Positions 53,034 through 61,954 are shown, counted from the first letter of the stretch. The stretch is DNA of 64,000 nt from Cyanobacteria bacterium UBA3301 (GCA_002361485.1 DESZ01000004.1:45028-109027), one strand, 5' to 3'. Numbers and translations are program-made. Notes: generated by a model from the sequence alone, not told the origin.

Positions 53034-54454
53034 GCAGCAGGTCCGACGGCTAAAGTCTTAGAAATATTTTTATGATTGTCTAAATTCAATGTTTGTTTGA
53101 ATTTGGACGATTTGTATAATTCAGAAATGTCTAAATCAACGGTTTTATTTGACAAATTATATATTGTATTTTTAAAATCAATAATATATTTAGGATTGAT
53201 TTTATTCTTGTCAAAAACTCCCTGCTTATATAATTCAATTAGTCTGTCAACGTATTGCTGGCAGTATTTCGGAGTTTGGGGACGAAGTTTTAATTGCTCG
53301 GTAAATTCAATACTTTTTCGCATAGAATTTTCTCTTGTTGTTGCTCCGGCAAAATTTGCCATTATATCAGCGCCTCCGCAGGAGCGCGGTAACAGATGCT
53401 CAACTGAAGCAAGTGAAGGCCAAAGAAGTCTTGCACAAATTTTTTCCGAAGGTTCGTGCGTAATTTTTAAAATGTATGCGGATAAGTTTTGAGAAGATGT
53501 CGGAAGCTGATATGCTGTTTTAATCATCTTGTTTTTAAGCTGTTCATCAGGGATATTGTCAATAACTCTTATTAAGTCATACAAAAATGATTTTCTTGAG
53601 AAAGGTACAATAATTTCATTATTTGAAAGTCTTGCTTGTGAAGTGTGAATAAGTTCTTTCAGTTGTGTATTGTTTTTTAAGACAGATTTTCTTAAAACCC
53701 ATTCCATCATTCCCATAACATCTTTTTGGTGGCTTAGAGTGTTTTTATCTGTTGTGTTAGCCAATCGCTTTGATTCTTTCATCAATTTATTCATTACTTT
53801 TTTTGATTTTAAATCATTAGTTTGAATAATATCGTCTTTAATTTTGGCAAGTTTATATTTGAACTCATAGGATGAAAATGGTATCCTGACCGGCTTTTTA
53901 CTTAATTTTTTATTAGTTTCAAGCATTAGCAGATTAAATTTTAATTGTTCGGAATCAGGCAATTGTTTTGATAATTCAAACAGCTCATTGAATATTGGGG
54001 TTTGTGTTTTTCTTAAATCTACACGATATATCGGTTCAATTTCTTGCAATAATTCTTGAATAGTTCTGTCCGGGTGCATTTTTGCCCGTGATGAAATAAT
54101 TTTTAAGGCTTCTTTTTCCATTCCGGTTATACTGTCTTGAAATTTATCCATAATTTGAATAACTTCGCCCGACGGACGGGTAAATGCTCCCGTTTTAATG
54201 AGTCTTCCCATTTGTTTTGGGTCAATCATAGGAATTCCTGAATATATGCATGGCAATTTGTAACTAAAAAGCGTTCTTAATTTGGATGAATTTTGAATTG
54301 ACGTGAATGTTAAAGGATACATAAAAGGAATGTCAGCAAATTGGTCGGTATTTGTGTAATACGTATTATTAATAACAGATTTTGGGCCAAACTCGTCAGT
54401 TTTCAGAATTTGCCTTTTATTCAATCCGTAAATTGTAACTGCAGGAACTCTCAT
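52991..54454 (-). CDS. HNH-like protein, unknown role
   Basis: 487 residues. Residues about 348-380 hold a candidate HNH nuclease centre: SVEHLLPRSCGGADIMANF, then GATTRENSMRKSIEF, which matches the order E-H...P-x-S-x-G-G...N...N-x-x-R (catalytic His, metal Asn or His). The flanking zinc-finger cysteines of many HNH enzymes are missing, so the assignment is tentative. The rest is helical and Lys-rich; no signal peptide. It runs into the membrane-protein pair from the other side. It could be a nuclease tied to the same locus or a domesticated endonuclease. Confidence 0.45.
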   Translation of the reverse strand: MRVPAVTIYGLNKRQILKTDEFGPKSVINNTYYTNTDQFADIPFMYPLTFTSIQNSSKLRTLFSYKLPCIYSGIPMIDPKQMGRLIKTGAFTRPSGEVIQIMDKFQDSITGMEKEALKIISSRAKMHPDRTIQELLQEIEPIYRVDLRKTQTPIFNELFELSKQLPDSEQLKFNLLMLETNKKLSKKPVRIPFSSYEFKYKLAKIKDDIIQTNDLKSKKVMNKLMKESKRLANTTDKNTLSHQKDVMGMMEWVLRKSVLKNNTQLKELIHTSQARLSNNEIIVPFSRKSFLYDLIRVIDNIPDEQLKNKMIKTAYQLPTSSQNLSAYILKITHEPSEKICARLLWPSLASVEHLLPRSCGGADIMANFAGATTRENSMRKSIEFTEQLKLRPQTPKYCQQYVDRLIELYKQGVFDKNKINPKYIIDFKNTIYNLSNKTVDLDISELYKSSKFKQTLNLDNHKNISKTLAVGPAAYFLSGVSDFTAGV

Positions 54455-54597
54455 GACTATTCTTTAAATGATATTATACACTCTCTGTATATAATATCGG
54501 CAAATACGTTAAAAAACTTTAAAAAGTGTAATATTTTTGTAATAAATAGCAAAAAATAAAATCACGAGTTTTAAATCAAAAAAACGGAGGAAAATAA

Positions 54598-54906
54598 ATG
54601 CAAACAATGACAAATAATAATTTAAGTTTTGGAGCAATAAAAGCGGATAAATCCGCACGTTCATTATTAGCAAAAAGACTGGATACAGCAAAGAAATATT
54701 TGCGTTTCGAGGATTTAAAAGCTTGGCAAAGAAATAATCCTGTAGATATTTTCTTATCTGCAGAAAACGGCAGATTGGTTGCAAAAGTCCAAAAAGATGG
54801 TACTGAATTTCTGTCAGAGAAAGAAAATAGAATGCTTTCTGCAATAAATTTCAGTCCGATTGGTTTTGTAAGAAAAATATGTGCAAAAGCTGAAAATTTA
54901 AAATAA
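54598..54906 (+). CDS. Small F-G-motif protein C
   Basis: 102 residues with a strong ribosome site (GGAGG). It begins MQTMTNNNLSFGAIKADKS, that is, a 9-residue Asn-rich leader and the SFG motif at 10-12, followed by a basic helix (SLLAKRLDTAKKYLRF) and a small strand-rich part (PVDIFLSAENGRLVAKVQKDG). No membrane segment. Gene D follows 24 bases later on the same strand. Function unknown. Confidence 0.55.
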   Translation: MQTMTNNNLSFGAIKADKSARSLLAKRLDTAKKYLRFEDLKAWQRNNPVDIFLSAENGRLVAKVQKDGTEFLSEKENRMLSAINFSPIGFVRKICAKAENLK

Positions 54907-54930
54907 AAATTACTAATATCGGAGAAAAAA

Positions 54931-57123
54931 ATGAAAATTCAAACAAATTATAATAATATATACAATTACCCTAAATACCAGTATAATCGTGCAAATATTG
55001 TTACAGGCAGCAATGTAAATTTTGAGGGAATTCGATTAGATAAAATAATTCAAACTAAGGCTCAAAATGAATATTTAAAGAGTGTAGCCATAAGATATTC
55101 CGCCATGATAAATCAAAATAAAGATGTTGTGTTGGATATTTTACGCAATACCTCATCATCTAAGGTGGACTTTTTTAAAACTTTGGCAAAAAAATACAAT
55201 GCAAGGAATTTTGAATTGCCTTCAGAACAAAGAGAAGACAGTTCCCAAATTTTTGAGCTGTTAAAGCTTGTCAAAAAACCGAAAGATTATCATTACATGG
55301 CATTAGAGAACATTGATGCGAGTATGGAATATTTCAAAAAGCTATTTTCCGCATCTAATAATAAAATGCCATCCGAATTTATTTTTACATTCAAACGTTC
55401 AATGCCGGGAAATTATAAAACTCATTTTTTAAATATTTTCAAATCTCCGCACAGCAAAGAATATATAAAAAAATATGATGATTACAGAGATTATTTTATA
55501 CTGAATTATAAAAATGATAATGCCGTCGCCGAATTGGATAAGATGGTTGAAAATAAAACATATGACAAATCTTTATATAAGGTTAGATTGTTAACAAAAG
55601 GCTATTTTGATCATACTTCGCTATCTTTTGATAAAGCTGAACATGAAAAATTGATGCATAAATATTATTCCCCTGAAAGCTATTCGGTATTGAAAACATT
55701 TTTAAAGAAATATGTTCTTAATATTGAAAATATACCAAAATCTTCATATGAAGACATTATGCATATTTATATGACATCAAACAAATCAAATGCTGCATTT
55801 CGTGAAAATTTAATGAGAACGTTCAAGCATAGTGCAGAAGACTTTTATAACAATAATTTTGACCCAAAAGAATTATCGGCACTAAAAGAACTCTTTTATA
55901 TGGCAGATAATGATAAACATGTTAAAAAATTTATAACAAAATTGACAAAGCGCGGATTAAATATAAATAAAATACAAGAAATTACTGATATTTTAGCTGT
56001 TGCTCCCGCAAAAAAATTGAATATATTTTTCGATAATTTTGTACAAATATATTCATATTCCAAGGGTTCACAATTATACAAAGCTTTGCAAACAGAATTG
56101 GAAAACCCGTTCTATGCCCGTAAGGTTATAAAAGAACGCTATAAACATTCTTATTATAAGCCGTCGTCAAATATGGGGCCTGTCGGAGTCTCTAAGGCAT
56201 ATATCAGAAACGGATTTAATATATTAAGGGATAAAGTTACACCGACAAAAGATTATGAATTGATATCAGAAGCTCCCGAATCTATGCAGGATGTTATTTT
56301 AAAACCAATAGGAGTAAAGGCTGAACAAAATCTTAATACAACCTCAATTCCGCGCGAAAAGAGCTTGACACCAATTGTGTCACCAATAATTTTGGAACGT
56401 ACGCTTAATAATATAAATAATAATTTATATCGTCCAGTAAAATTGCCGAAATTTGATAAATTATTAAGACCGGAGCCTCAGATAAATCATGTGGACTTGG
56501 TAAAAGCAGAAAAACAATCGCATATCGCACCAAATAAAGCTCTTACACTTGTGCGCGAGCCTATAATCCTTGAAAAAACCCTTGCAAATATAAATGCGCA
56601 AGAAAAATTATCAAAGAATTTACCGATAAAGAAATCATTTAAAGAATTGCGCGAAGCACGAAAATTACAGGTAATATCAGATGTAAATAATATAATAGAA
56701 AAGAAACTCGGCACAAAAACTTTGGATAAACAAAAAGCGCAATACGATAAACAAGCGACAAAAATACGTCTTTCTTTATTGCCTGAGATTTTTGAATCAA
56801 TAAAATCATCGAGAAAACTTGAACGTGAGTTGGGTGTCAAGACTCCGTCAATTGCAAACAAAGATGCTATTAAATTATATGAACGCATAAACGGAAATAA
56901 CAGAAAATTAGTTCGTTATATGCTTTTAAAAACAAAATCGAAAACTGATGATACCAGATTGTTTACAATAAAAGATATATTGCGTGTATTGGATAAAGCA
57001 GAAGAAGAAATACCTGTATACAAATCGATTGATCCGGCGTATAAACCGCGAGCTTATTATAATGAAATTTTTGATAAATATGTTGACCAATACGGAAAAG
57101 TTTCCCGACGCAAAAAGAAATAG
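54931..57123 (+). CDS. Large F-G-motif protein D with internal repeat
   Basis: 730 residues, cytoplasmic or exported without a classic signal peptide. It begins MKIQTNYNNIYNYPK and has NVNFEG (F-x-G at 31-33) ending the polar leader. The body to about 460 is helical and Lys/Tyr-rich. Two copies of a segment lie at about 483-495 (SPIILERTLNNIN) and about 542-554 (EPIILEKTLANIN), a 59-residue period. The C-terminus is strongly basic. No known domain recognised. The ribosome site before the ATG is GGAG. Co-oriented with gene C. Confidence 0.55.
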   Translation: MKIQTNYNNIYNYPKYQYNRANIVTGSNVNFEGIRLDKIIQTKAQNEYLKSVAIRYSAMINQNKDVVLDILRNTSSSKVDFFKTLAKKYNARNFELPSEQREDSSQIFELLKLVKKPKDYHYMALENIDASMEYFKKLFSASNNKMPSEFIFTFKRSMPGNYKTHFLNIFKSPHSKEYIKKYDDYRDYFILNYKNDNAVAELDKMVENKTYDKSLYKVRLLTKGYFDHTSLSFDKAEHEKLMHKYYSPESYSVLKTFLKKYVLNIENIPKSSYEDIMHIYMTSNKSNAAFRENLMRTFKHSAEDFYNNNFDPKELSALKELFYMADNDKHVKKFITKLTKRGLNINKIQEITDILAVAPAKKLNIFFDNFVQIYSYSKGSQLYKALQTELENPFYARKVIKERYKHSYYKPSSNMGPVGVSKAYIRNGFNILRDKVTPTKDYELISEAPESMQDVILKPIGVKAEQNLNTTSIPREKSLTPIVSPIILERTLNNINNNLYRPVKLPKFDKLLRPEPQINHVDLVKAEKQSHIAPNKALTLVREPIILEKTLANINAQEKLSKNLPIKKSFKELREARKLQVISDVNNIIEKKLGTKTLDKQKAQYDKQATKIRLSLLPEIFESIKSSRKLERELGVKTPSIANKDAIKLYERINGNNRKLVRYMLLKTKSKTDDTRLFTIKDILRVLDKAEEEIPVYKSIDPAYKPRAYYNEIFDKYVDQYGKVSRRKKK

Positions 57124-57137
57124 TTTACGGTTATAAC

Positions 57138-57196
57138 AGTGCATTAATCAAAGTCTATGGATTGATTTATATAATAAATCCATAGATTGATGCACT
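57138..57196 (+). terminator. Long imperfect hairpin after gene D
   Basis: AGTGCATTAATC...TCTATGGATT pairs with AATCCATAGATTGATGCACT with a 4-base bulge. The following bases are only moderately T-rich. Confidence 0.55.
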
Positions 57197-57247
57197 TTAA
57201 ATTAAATAGGTTTAGTATGAGTATGGAGATTAGGGAGGGATAAATAA

Positions 57248-57892
57248 ATGAAAAGAATGTTTTTGATATTCGGACTTTTGATTGCAATTATCCTTACCGG
57301 ACTAAGGGTAAATGCAAAAGCTAATCATCTTCACTCAATAGTATTGGAAAAAAATAACAGCGGTTATAATGTTATATTACAATCGGATGAGGTTGCAAAG
57401 GTTGTTCGTCGATTTGTTTCAAATGATGAAATTGTATTGGAATTGAGCGGCATAACTTCGTCTGATACAGTTAATGCGTTGTATAAAGGGACAAATGATG
57501 TTGACAATTTAATAATTGAAAATACATCTTTCAATAAAATGAAAATATATATAACCGCGCCAAACATAAGTTCTTCGTCTGTATTAGTGGAACCGCAATT
57601 TGGAAGCGGAGTTTTAGCCGGTGAAGGTTTCCCAACGAATAAAATTATTTGGACAATAATGGCTTTAGTAATCGTTGGCATAATATATAGAAGCAGCAGG
57701 CGAAAATCGGTAGAAGATAACGGAACTCTAATCAGAAGAGATATCAAGGATAGAGAAATTGAATTATACAGAAGATATAGAAAGAATTTTGAAGAGGAAA
57801 GTCTTAACTCAAATAAAATAACAAAAATGCGAACGATGTTGAAAAAGATTGACAGAAAAATTGATGAAAGACTAATGTCTTCTATAAAATAG
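57248..57892 (+). CDS. Exported AMIN-like protein with one membrane helix
   Basis: 214 residues: a signal peptide (MFLIFGLLIAIILTGLRVNA), an AMIN-like beta domain (LHSIVLEKNNSGYNVILQSD; DEIVLELSGITSSDTV), a transmembrane segment at about 133-149 (IIWTIMALVIVGIIYRS), and a basic cytoplasmic tail with a coiled-coil look. AMIN domains target proteins to the septum or outer envelope sites. Strong ribosome site (GGGAGGG). It follows the F-G locus but has its own transcript. Confidence 0.65.
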   Translation: MKRMFLIFGLLIAIILTGLRVNAKANHLHSIVLEKNNSGYNVILQSDEVAKVVRRFVSNDEIVLELSGITSSDTVNALYKGTNDVDNLIIENTSFNKMKIYITAPNISSSSVLVEPQFGSGVLAGEGFPTNKIIWTIMALVIVGIIYRSSRRKSVEDNGTLIRRDIKDREIELYRRYRKNFEEESLNSNKITKMRTMLKKIDRKIDERLMSSIK

Positions 57893-57931
57893 ATTATTAC
57901 CTCAAATTTTTAATATATCCCTAAAACATTT

Positions 57932-57959
57932 AGCAAGTTTTATTAAACTTGCTTTTTTA
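57932..57959 (+). terminator. Rho-independent terminator
   Basis: AGCAAGTTT pairs with AAACTTGCT around TATT, followed by seven T. It ends the AMIN-like gene. Confidence 0.85.
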
Positions 57960-58011
57960 TTTTGTGTAATTGCCGAAGTATTACTGATAAATAACACTAT
58001 AGGAACATACT

Positions 58012-58046
58012 CACCCTCCCCTAAGGATTAGGAGAGGGTTGGGTGA
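58012..58046. repeat. REP-like palindrome
   Basis: CACCCTCCCCTAA pairs imperfectly with TAGGAGAGGGTTGGGTG around GGAT. It is akin to the palindrome within 32018-32158. Confidence 0.5.
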
Positions 58047-58067
58047 AGTTTGAATAATTTATTATTT

Positions 58068-58465
58068 CCACATTTCTTTGACCGCAAAGAAACGTGGAGC
58101 AAAGAAACTCCTGCCCATCGCTCCGTTCACTAATAATCTGTAATGCTCGAATACAAAACGGACAACTCGCATTCGCTCAAACAAGTCCGTTTTTGAAGCT
58201 TTCTCGCATAACAATTATTGTTCACTTCGCGGAGGGCGAGGGGTAAATAATATAGAGCCTTGTATAAAGCTTAATATTTTTCCAAGCGCGCGGCGTTGTT
58301 TTAGCCGCGCTGAAAGATTTTTGCCTATTTAGGCAAAAACACATATAACCGCGTAAGCGGTCTGTTGCAATGCCGAAGGCATTGCTATGAAATAGCGTTT
58401 TTTCTCTTTCTTCGTTTATTCTTTCTCTTTTGCTCGCAACAAAAGAGAAAGAATAAACTACTCAT
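58068..58465. repeat. Hairpin-array intergenic element, copy 2
   Basis: About 400 non-coding bases. Palindromes: TTTCTTTG/CAAAGAAA (near 58072), AAAACGGAC/GTCCGTTTT (about 58157-58195), GCGCGGC/GCCGCGC (58288-58310), TTTTTGCCT/AGGCAAAAA (near 58318-58340), ACCGC/GCGGT (near 58349), GCAATGCC/GGCATTGC (58367-58385) and a long stem GTTTATTCTTTCTCTTTT with its complement (about 58425-58460). The core at 58286-58386 is the reverse complement of 35491-35592 in order and sequence. Confidence 0.8.
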
Positions 58466-58643
58466 AGAGTTATTTATGTGCGCAAAATTGCGAAACTTAC
58501 CACATATAGCATAACAATAACAATTTTTATTAATGCTTATTTAAAATATAGCCACTTGTATAATTGTTTCTTATTTGTTTATCACGTTTAATAATAATGT
58601 AATTAAAATCTTTTTCATACTTCCAGCTATTCTTAATTCCAAG

Positions 58644-58675
58644 GAGGACTTTTAAATTAGTCCTCATTTTTTTTT
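58644..58675 (+). terminator. Terminator without an upstream gene
   Basis: GAGGACT pairs with AGTCCTC, followed by A and nine T. The plus-strand region between the hairpin array and this point has no gene, so a small RNA may end here. Confidence 0.7.
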
Positions 58676-58678
58676 AAT

Positions 58679-58711
58679 AAAATGGCCTAAACATATTGTT
58701 TAGGCCATTTT
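58679..58711 (-). terminator. Bidirectional terminator of the 48-residue gene
   Basis: A perfect 15-bp stem (AAAATGGCCTAAACA) with a 3-base loop; on the minus strand it follows the small gene 58716-58862. Confidence 0.85.
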
Positions 58712-58715
58712 ATAA

Positions 58716-58862
58716 TTATTTATTATTTACGGTAAGAAGTATTTCTGCCAGCTTTCCGCCTCCGTTATTTTTAAAGCGGATTTCAGTATCCCTTTGTTCT
58801 TTGGGCTTACAGTCTTCCTTTTGATAGTTATAAATAAATCTCATAAATTCTTTACTGTACAT
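58716..58862 (-). CDS. 48-residue small protein
   Basis: Begins MYSKEFMRFIYNYQ and ends KLAEILLTVNNK. AAGGAG lies four bases before the ATG, and a perfect terminator follows its stop, so this is a real small transcription unit. Charged, with a GGG turn in the middle (NNGGGKLAE); no signal peptide or membrane segment. Function unknown. Confidence 0.6.
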   Translation of the reverse strand: MYSKEFMRFIYNYQKEDCKPKEQRDTEIRFKNNGGGKLAEILLTVNNK

Positions 58863-59106
58863 AATACTCCTTAACTACACATGGCTAATGTATTAACTTC
58901 ACACATATATTATAAAACATGTAAAATTGTATTTTTGCTCATTATTAATAAAATGTTACAAATTTAGCAGTTTACAAATTACCCTATTGAATAAGTAAAA
59001 TTTCTAATGTTTAAAAAAGTCCTAAATGTACATAATTTGGTATAAGTATGTTTTTTAAATTAGTCATAATTTATTAAACAGAGCTCATATAAACAAGGAG
59101 GTTAAA

Positions 59107-61077
59107 ATGTCAATTAAAAAACTAACTGTGGCAGCTGCGGTTGCTGTTGGAATAGCAACTTGTTCCTTGACTTCTGCAATGGCAGCCTGCCCTTGTACAC
59201 AAAATGATGCCTTACCGGTAGTCACCGGTCCTTCAGATTGTGCAAAACCGGTTTGTCCAAAATGTAACAAATCTGATTGCGGCTGTAAGAAAAAAAGGGG
59301 ATGTCCTGTGAAAAGTGCGCCTTGTAACGATGATTTAGGCTGCGCAAAACCTGCCGTTCCGTCAACCGCACTCTGCCCTCAAACAGGCAAACCTGATAGT
59401 GCGCAGATGAAACAGGTTTATGGTTATCCGCAAGCAATTTACGGAACAAATAATTATGTCGGAGAGGTAGGAAATTCAATATTTTCTACAGAAACCGCAA
59501 TGAGAGGTTGCCCTGCTTCGCGTATGTCATCAGCAATAGACGGGACGATAATTTCATCACAAGGTCAAATAACAGGTGCTGCAGCGTCTGCTCAGATGCC
59601 GTGCTTAAATGAATTACCGCAATGTAATAACGGTGTTAATGTAGATAGAGATAAAGTTAAAGGTTGTCCGATTGATTTTCAATCTTCAAATTCGATTAAT
59701 GCAGTTAAAAAATCATTAGTCCCATACACTATTAAAGAAAATATAACAGGTGCTGCCGCTCAGCCTGCGCTGAGTTCAGGCGGATGTATGTTCCCTGATG
59801 TTCCGCAAGGATATTGGGCTGCATGCGGTATTGATAAATTAGCCATTAATGATGTTGTTGTAGGCTATCCTGACGGTATGTTTAAACCTAACAAAAACAT
59901 TTCTCGTGCGGAATTTGCAACAATGTTAGTTAAAGGGTTCAATATGAATGCACATGGTGCTACAACATCAAGATTTTCTGATGTATCACGCGATAATTGG
60001 GCTAATGCCGCAATCGCTAAAGCCGTCGATGAAGATTTATTGAGAGGGTACCCAAACCATACATTCAAGCCTAAAAATAACGTAACTCGTGTTGAAGCAT
60101 TAACTTCAATCTCTAAAGGTATGACATGTAATATTGATGCAAATAAGGCTGATGAAATCTTAAGCCGTTATGCAGACGGAAATCAGGTTCCGAATTGGGC
60201 AAGAATTCCTGTTGCAAAATCTTTAGAAAACGGAGTTTTGAACAATTCTCCAAATCCTAATTTGATTATGCCAAACAGAGATGCAACAAGAGCAGAAATT
60301 GCTTCTATGATGCAAACTGCAAGGGTTGCTTTAGGATACGACACAAACCCTGCAACAGCAAATGCTGCTTGCCCTGCTTGTCCTATCGAAAAACAGGCAT
60401 TAATTGAACAGGAAGAAATTGTAAAAATTCCTACTTTGAAATTATCAATGATAGACCAATTAACGGCGAAATCATCTCATGTCGGTCAATACTTTAGAGC
60501 AAACACCCTTGAACCGGTTACTATTAACGGTGTAAAATACCCTTGCGGTTCAACCGTAACAGGTCAGGTTGTAGAAGTAATAAGACCTTCAGGATGTGAT
60601 AAAGGCGCATTAAAATTAGCATTTACAAGTATATCTAACGGTAAATGTAAAGCAAAATTGCCTAAACAAATTCTTCAAGCAGAAGTTAACAGACAAAAAA
60701 ATGTTAACCCTGTTGCAAGATTAGTAGAAATGCCGTTTACTTGGGCAGGTTCATTAATTGGTATTGTCGGACGTACGGCAGGAGGAATTTTGACAAATGT
60801 CGGCAACGCTGCTGAAAATGTTACAAATAATGCAGGCTATATGTTAGGTCATACATTCCAAGGTCAATTCGGCGCTGCTGCCAGAAACTTGGGTGATGGA
60901 CTATATCAAACAGTCAAAGCTCCTATTGATGTTACTCGTACTGCAGTATCCGGAACAATGGGCTTATTCCAAACAACAGGGGACGAATTTGCATATCTTG
61001 TTGATCCGAGAGGTTACAAAATATCCGCAGTTAACCCAAGAGAACATATTACTATCGCTTTCGGATGTAATGAATAA
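59107..61077 (+). CDS. Secreted SLH-domain protein, Cys-rich
   Basis: 656 residues. A signal peptide (KKLTVAAAVAVGIATCSLTSAMA) precedes a Cys-rich region of about 50 residues (CPCTQ, KPVCPKCNKSDCGC, GCPVKSAPC). Three SLH motifs follow at about 228-410 (FPDVPQGYWAACGIDKLA; FSDVSRDNWANAAIAKAV; a third around VPNWARIPVAKSL) with VVGYPDGMFKPNKNISRAEFA. SLH domains bind peptidoglycan-linked pyruvylated polymers and tether the outer membrane in cyanobacteria. The C-terminal 200 residues do not read as an OprB porin barrel; they are Gly/Ala-rich. Strong ribosome site (AAGGAGG). Probably an abundant envelope protein. Confidence 0.85.
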   Translation: MSIKKLTVAAAVAVGIATCSLTSAMAACPCTQNDALPVVTGPSDCAKPVCPKCNKSDCGCKKKRGCPVKSAPCNDDLGCAKPAVPSTALCPQTGKPDSAQMKQVYGYPQAIYGTNNYVGEVGNSIFSTETAMRGCPASRMSSAIDGTIISSQGQITGAAASAQMPCLNELPQCNNGVNVDRDKVKGCPIDFQSSNSINAVKKSLVPYTIKENITGAAAQPALSSGGCMFPDVPQGYWAACGIDKLAINDVVVGYPDGMFKPNKNISRAEFATMLVKGFNMNAHGATTSRFSDVSRDNWANAAIAKAVDEDLLRGYPNHTFKPKNNVTRVEALTSISKGMTCNIDANKADEILSRYADGNQVPNWARIPVAKSLENGVLNNSPNPNLIMPNRDATRAEIASMMQTARVALGYDTNPATANAACPACPIEKQALIEQEEIVKIPTLKLSMIDQLTAKSSHVGQYFRANTLEPVTINGVKYPCGSTVTGQVVEVIRPSGCDKGALKLAFTSISNGKCKAKLPKQILQAEVNRQKNVNPVARLVEMPFTWAGSLIGIVGRTAGGILTNVGNAAENVTNNAGYMLGHTFQGQFGAAARNLGDGLYQTVKAPIDVTRTAVSGTMGLFQTTGDEFAYLVDPRGYKISAVNPREHITIAFGCNE

Positions 61078-61093
61078 AAATTCTTTTTGAATG

Positions 61094-61128
61094 AAAAGGC
61101 AATTTCTTTAATAGAAATTGCCTTTTGT
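61094..61128 (+). terminator. Terminator of the SLH gene
   Basis: A perfect 14-bp stem AAAAGGCAATTTCT/AGAAATTGCCTTTT with a 5-base loop. A second hairpin follows at 61232. Confidence 0.85.
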
Positions 61129-61231
61129 GTTGCAAAGTAAAAAAGAATCTGTTAATATATAAATATATTGAAAAATATATAAATTTATGAGACTTATTCA
61201 TACTCAATATTTTATACATTAAAATTAATGT

Positions 61232-61262
61232 AACTGCTCAATATATTTTGAGCAGTTTTTTT
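61232..61262 (+). terminator. Second terminator, about 100 bases further on
   Basis: AACTGCTCAA pairs with TTGAGCAGTT, followed by TTTTT. It may end a short RNA in 61135-61231 or act as a backup to the previous one. Confidence 0.8.
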
Positions 61263-61280
61263 ATGTGTTAAAATACTAAT

Positions 61281-61646
61281 ATGAGGCATTTTTTAGCATT
61301 ACTATTACTGTTTATAAATTTATTTTGCGGGCATATAAATCCTGTATATTCCAATGCAATAAATGCTCATAATGCTTTGGTTATACAATCTTCAACCGAA
61401 AAATCGCACCACAAAACTGAGATATATAATTATACTAATAATGAGCATGCACTCTTAAGAAAAAACAATGACAGTGAAATATATACATCAGCAATCAGAG
61501 AAATAGGCGGGAGCGGAGAGAACGGTTTAATAAACTGTGCTTTGAAATATGCAAAGCTCTATATAGGCTTCAATTATGAAATTGCAGATGTGTATAATAA
61601 TATATCTTCCCATTTAGAACACGAAATTTGTACGCGCGCACCGTAG
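61281..61646 (+). CDS. Small exported protein, unknown
   Basis: 121 residues: a signal peptide (FLALLLLFINLFCGHINPVYS) and a polar mature part rich in His, Asn and Tyr (KTEIYNYTNNEHALL), with two late cysteines. No domain recognised. TAAAAT lies six bases before the ATG, with the -35 falling on the preceding terminator, so it may be leaderless. Confidence 0.55.
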   Translation: MRHFLALLLLFINLFCGHINPVYSNAINAHNALVIQSSTEKSHHKTEIYNYTNNEHALLRKNNDSEIYTSAIREIGGSGENGLINCALKYAKLYIGFNYEIADVYNNISSHLEHEICTRAP

Positions 61647-61698
61647 TGCCTAAATAATTAGTATTTTTTAAATTTGTACAAATTGGAGAATAAAAATA

Positions 61699-61950
61699 AT
61701 GAATCAAGAACTGTTTAAAGACGGTTGTCTTATTATGCTTATCGGTATGGGTTCTGTTTTTATATTTATTCAACTCATGGTTTGGTTTATGCAAATTAAT
61801 ACCAAAATCATAGAGTTTATAAATAAAAAGTTTCCTGAACCGATTGAAGATGACCAATATAATATAAAAAAAGATAAATTACAGGAAGGTGAAGCAATAG
61901 CATTAGCAATAGCTTGCGCTATCCGCGAAAGAAAACAATTGAGAGGATAA
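61699..61950 (+). CDS. OadG-like sodium-pump decarboxylase gamma subunit
   Basis: 83 residues: one membrane helix at about 9-30 (CLIMLIGMGSVFIFIQLMVWFM) and a hydrophilic tail with an acidic-then-basic pattern. Size and the motif GMGSVFxF match OadG/MmdD-type small subunits, which hold together Na+-pumping decarboxylases of anaerobes. The catalytic alpha and beta subunits are not here. A 36-residue membrane protein follows 4 bases later. Confidence 0.65.
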   Translation: MNQELFKDGCLIMLIGMGSVFIFIQLMVWFMQINTKIIEFINKKFPEPIEDDQYNIKKDKLQEGEAIALAIACAIRERKQLRG

Positions 61951-61954
61951 TAAA

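Noticed and set aside
57900..58060. Phage or insertion-sequence remnant around 58 kb
   Set aside because: No transposase or integrase fragment was found in any frame; the region is palindromic repeat only.
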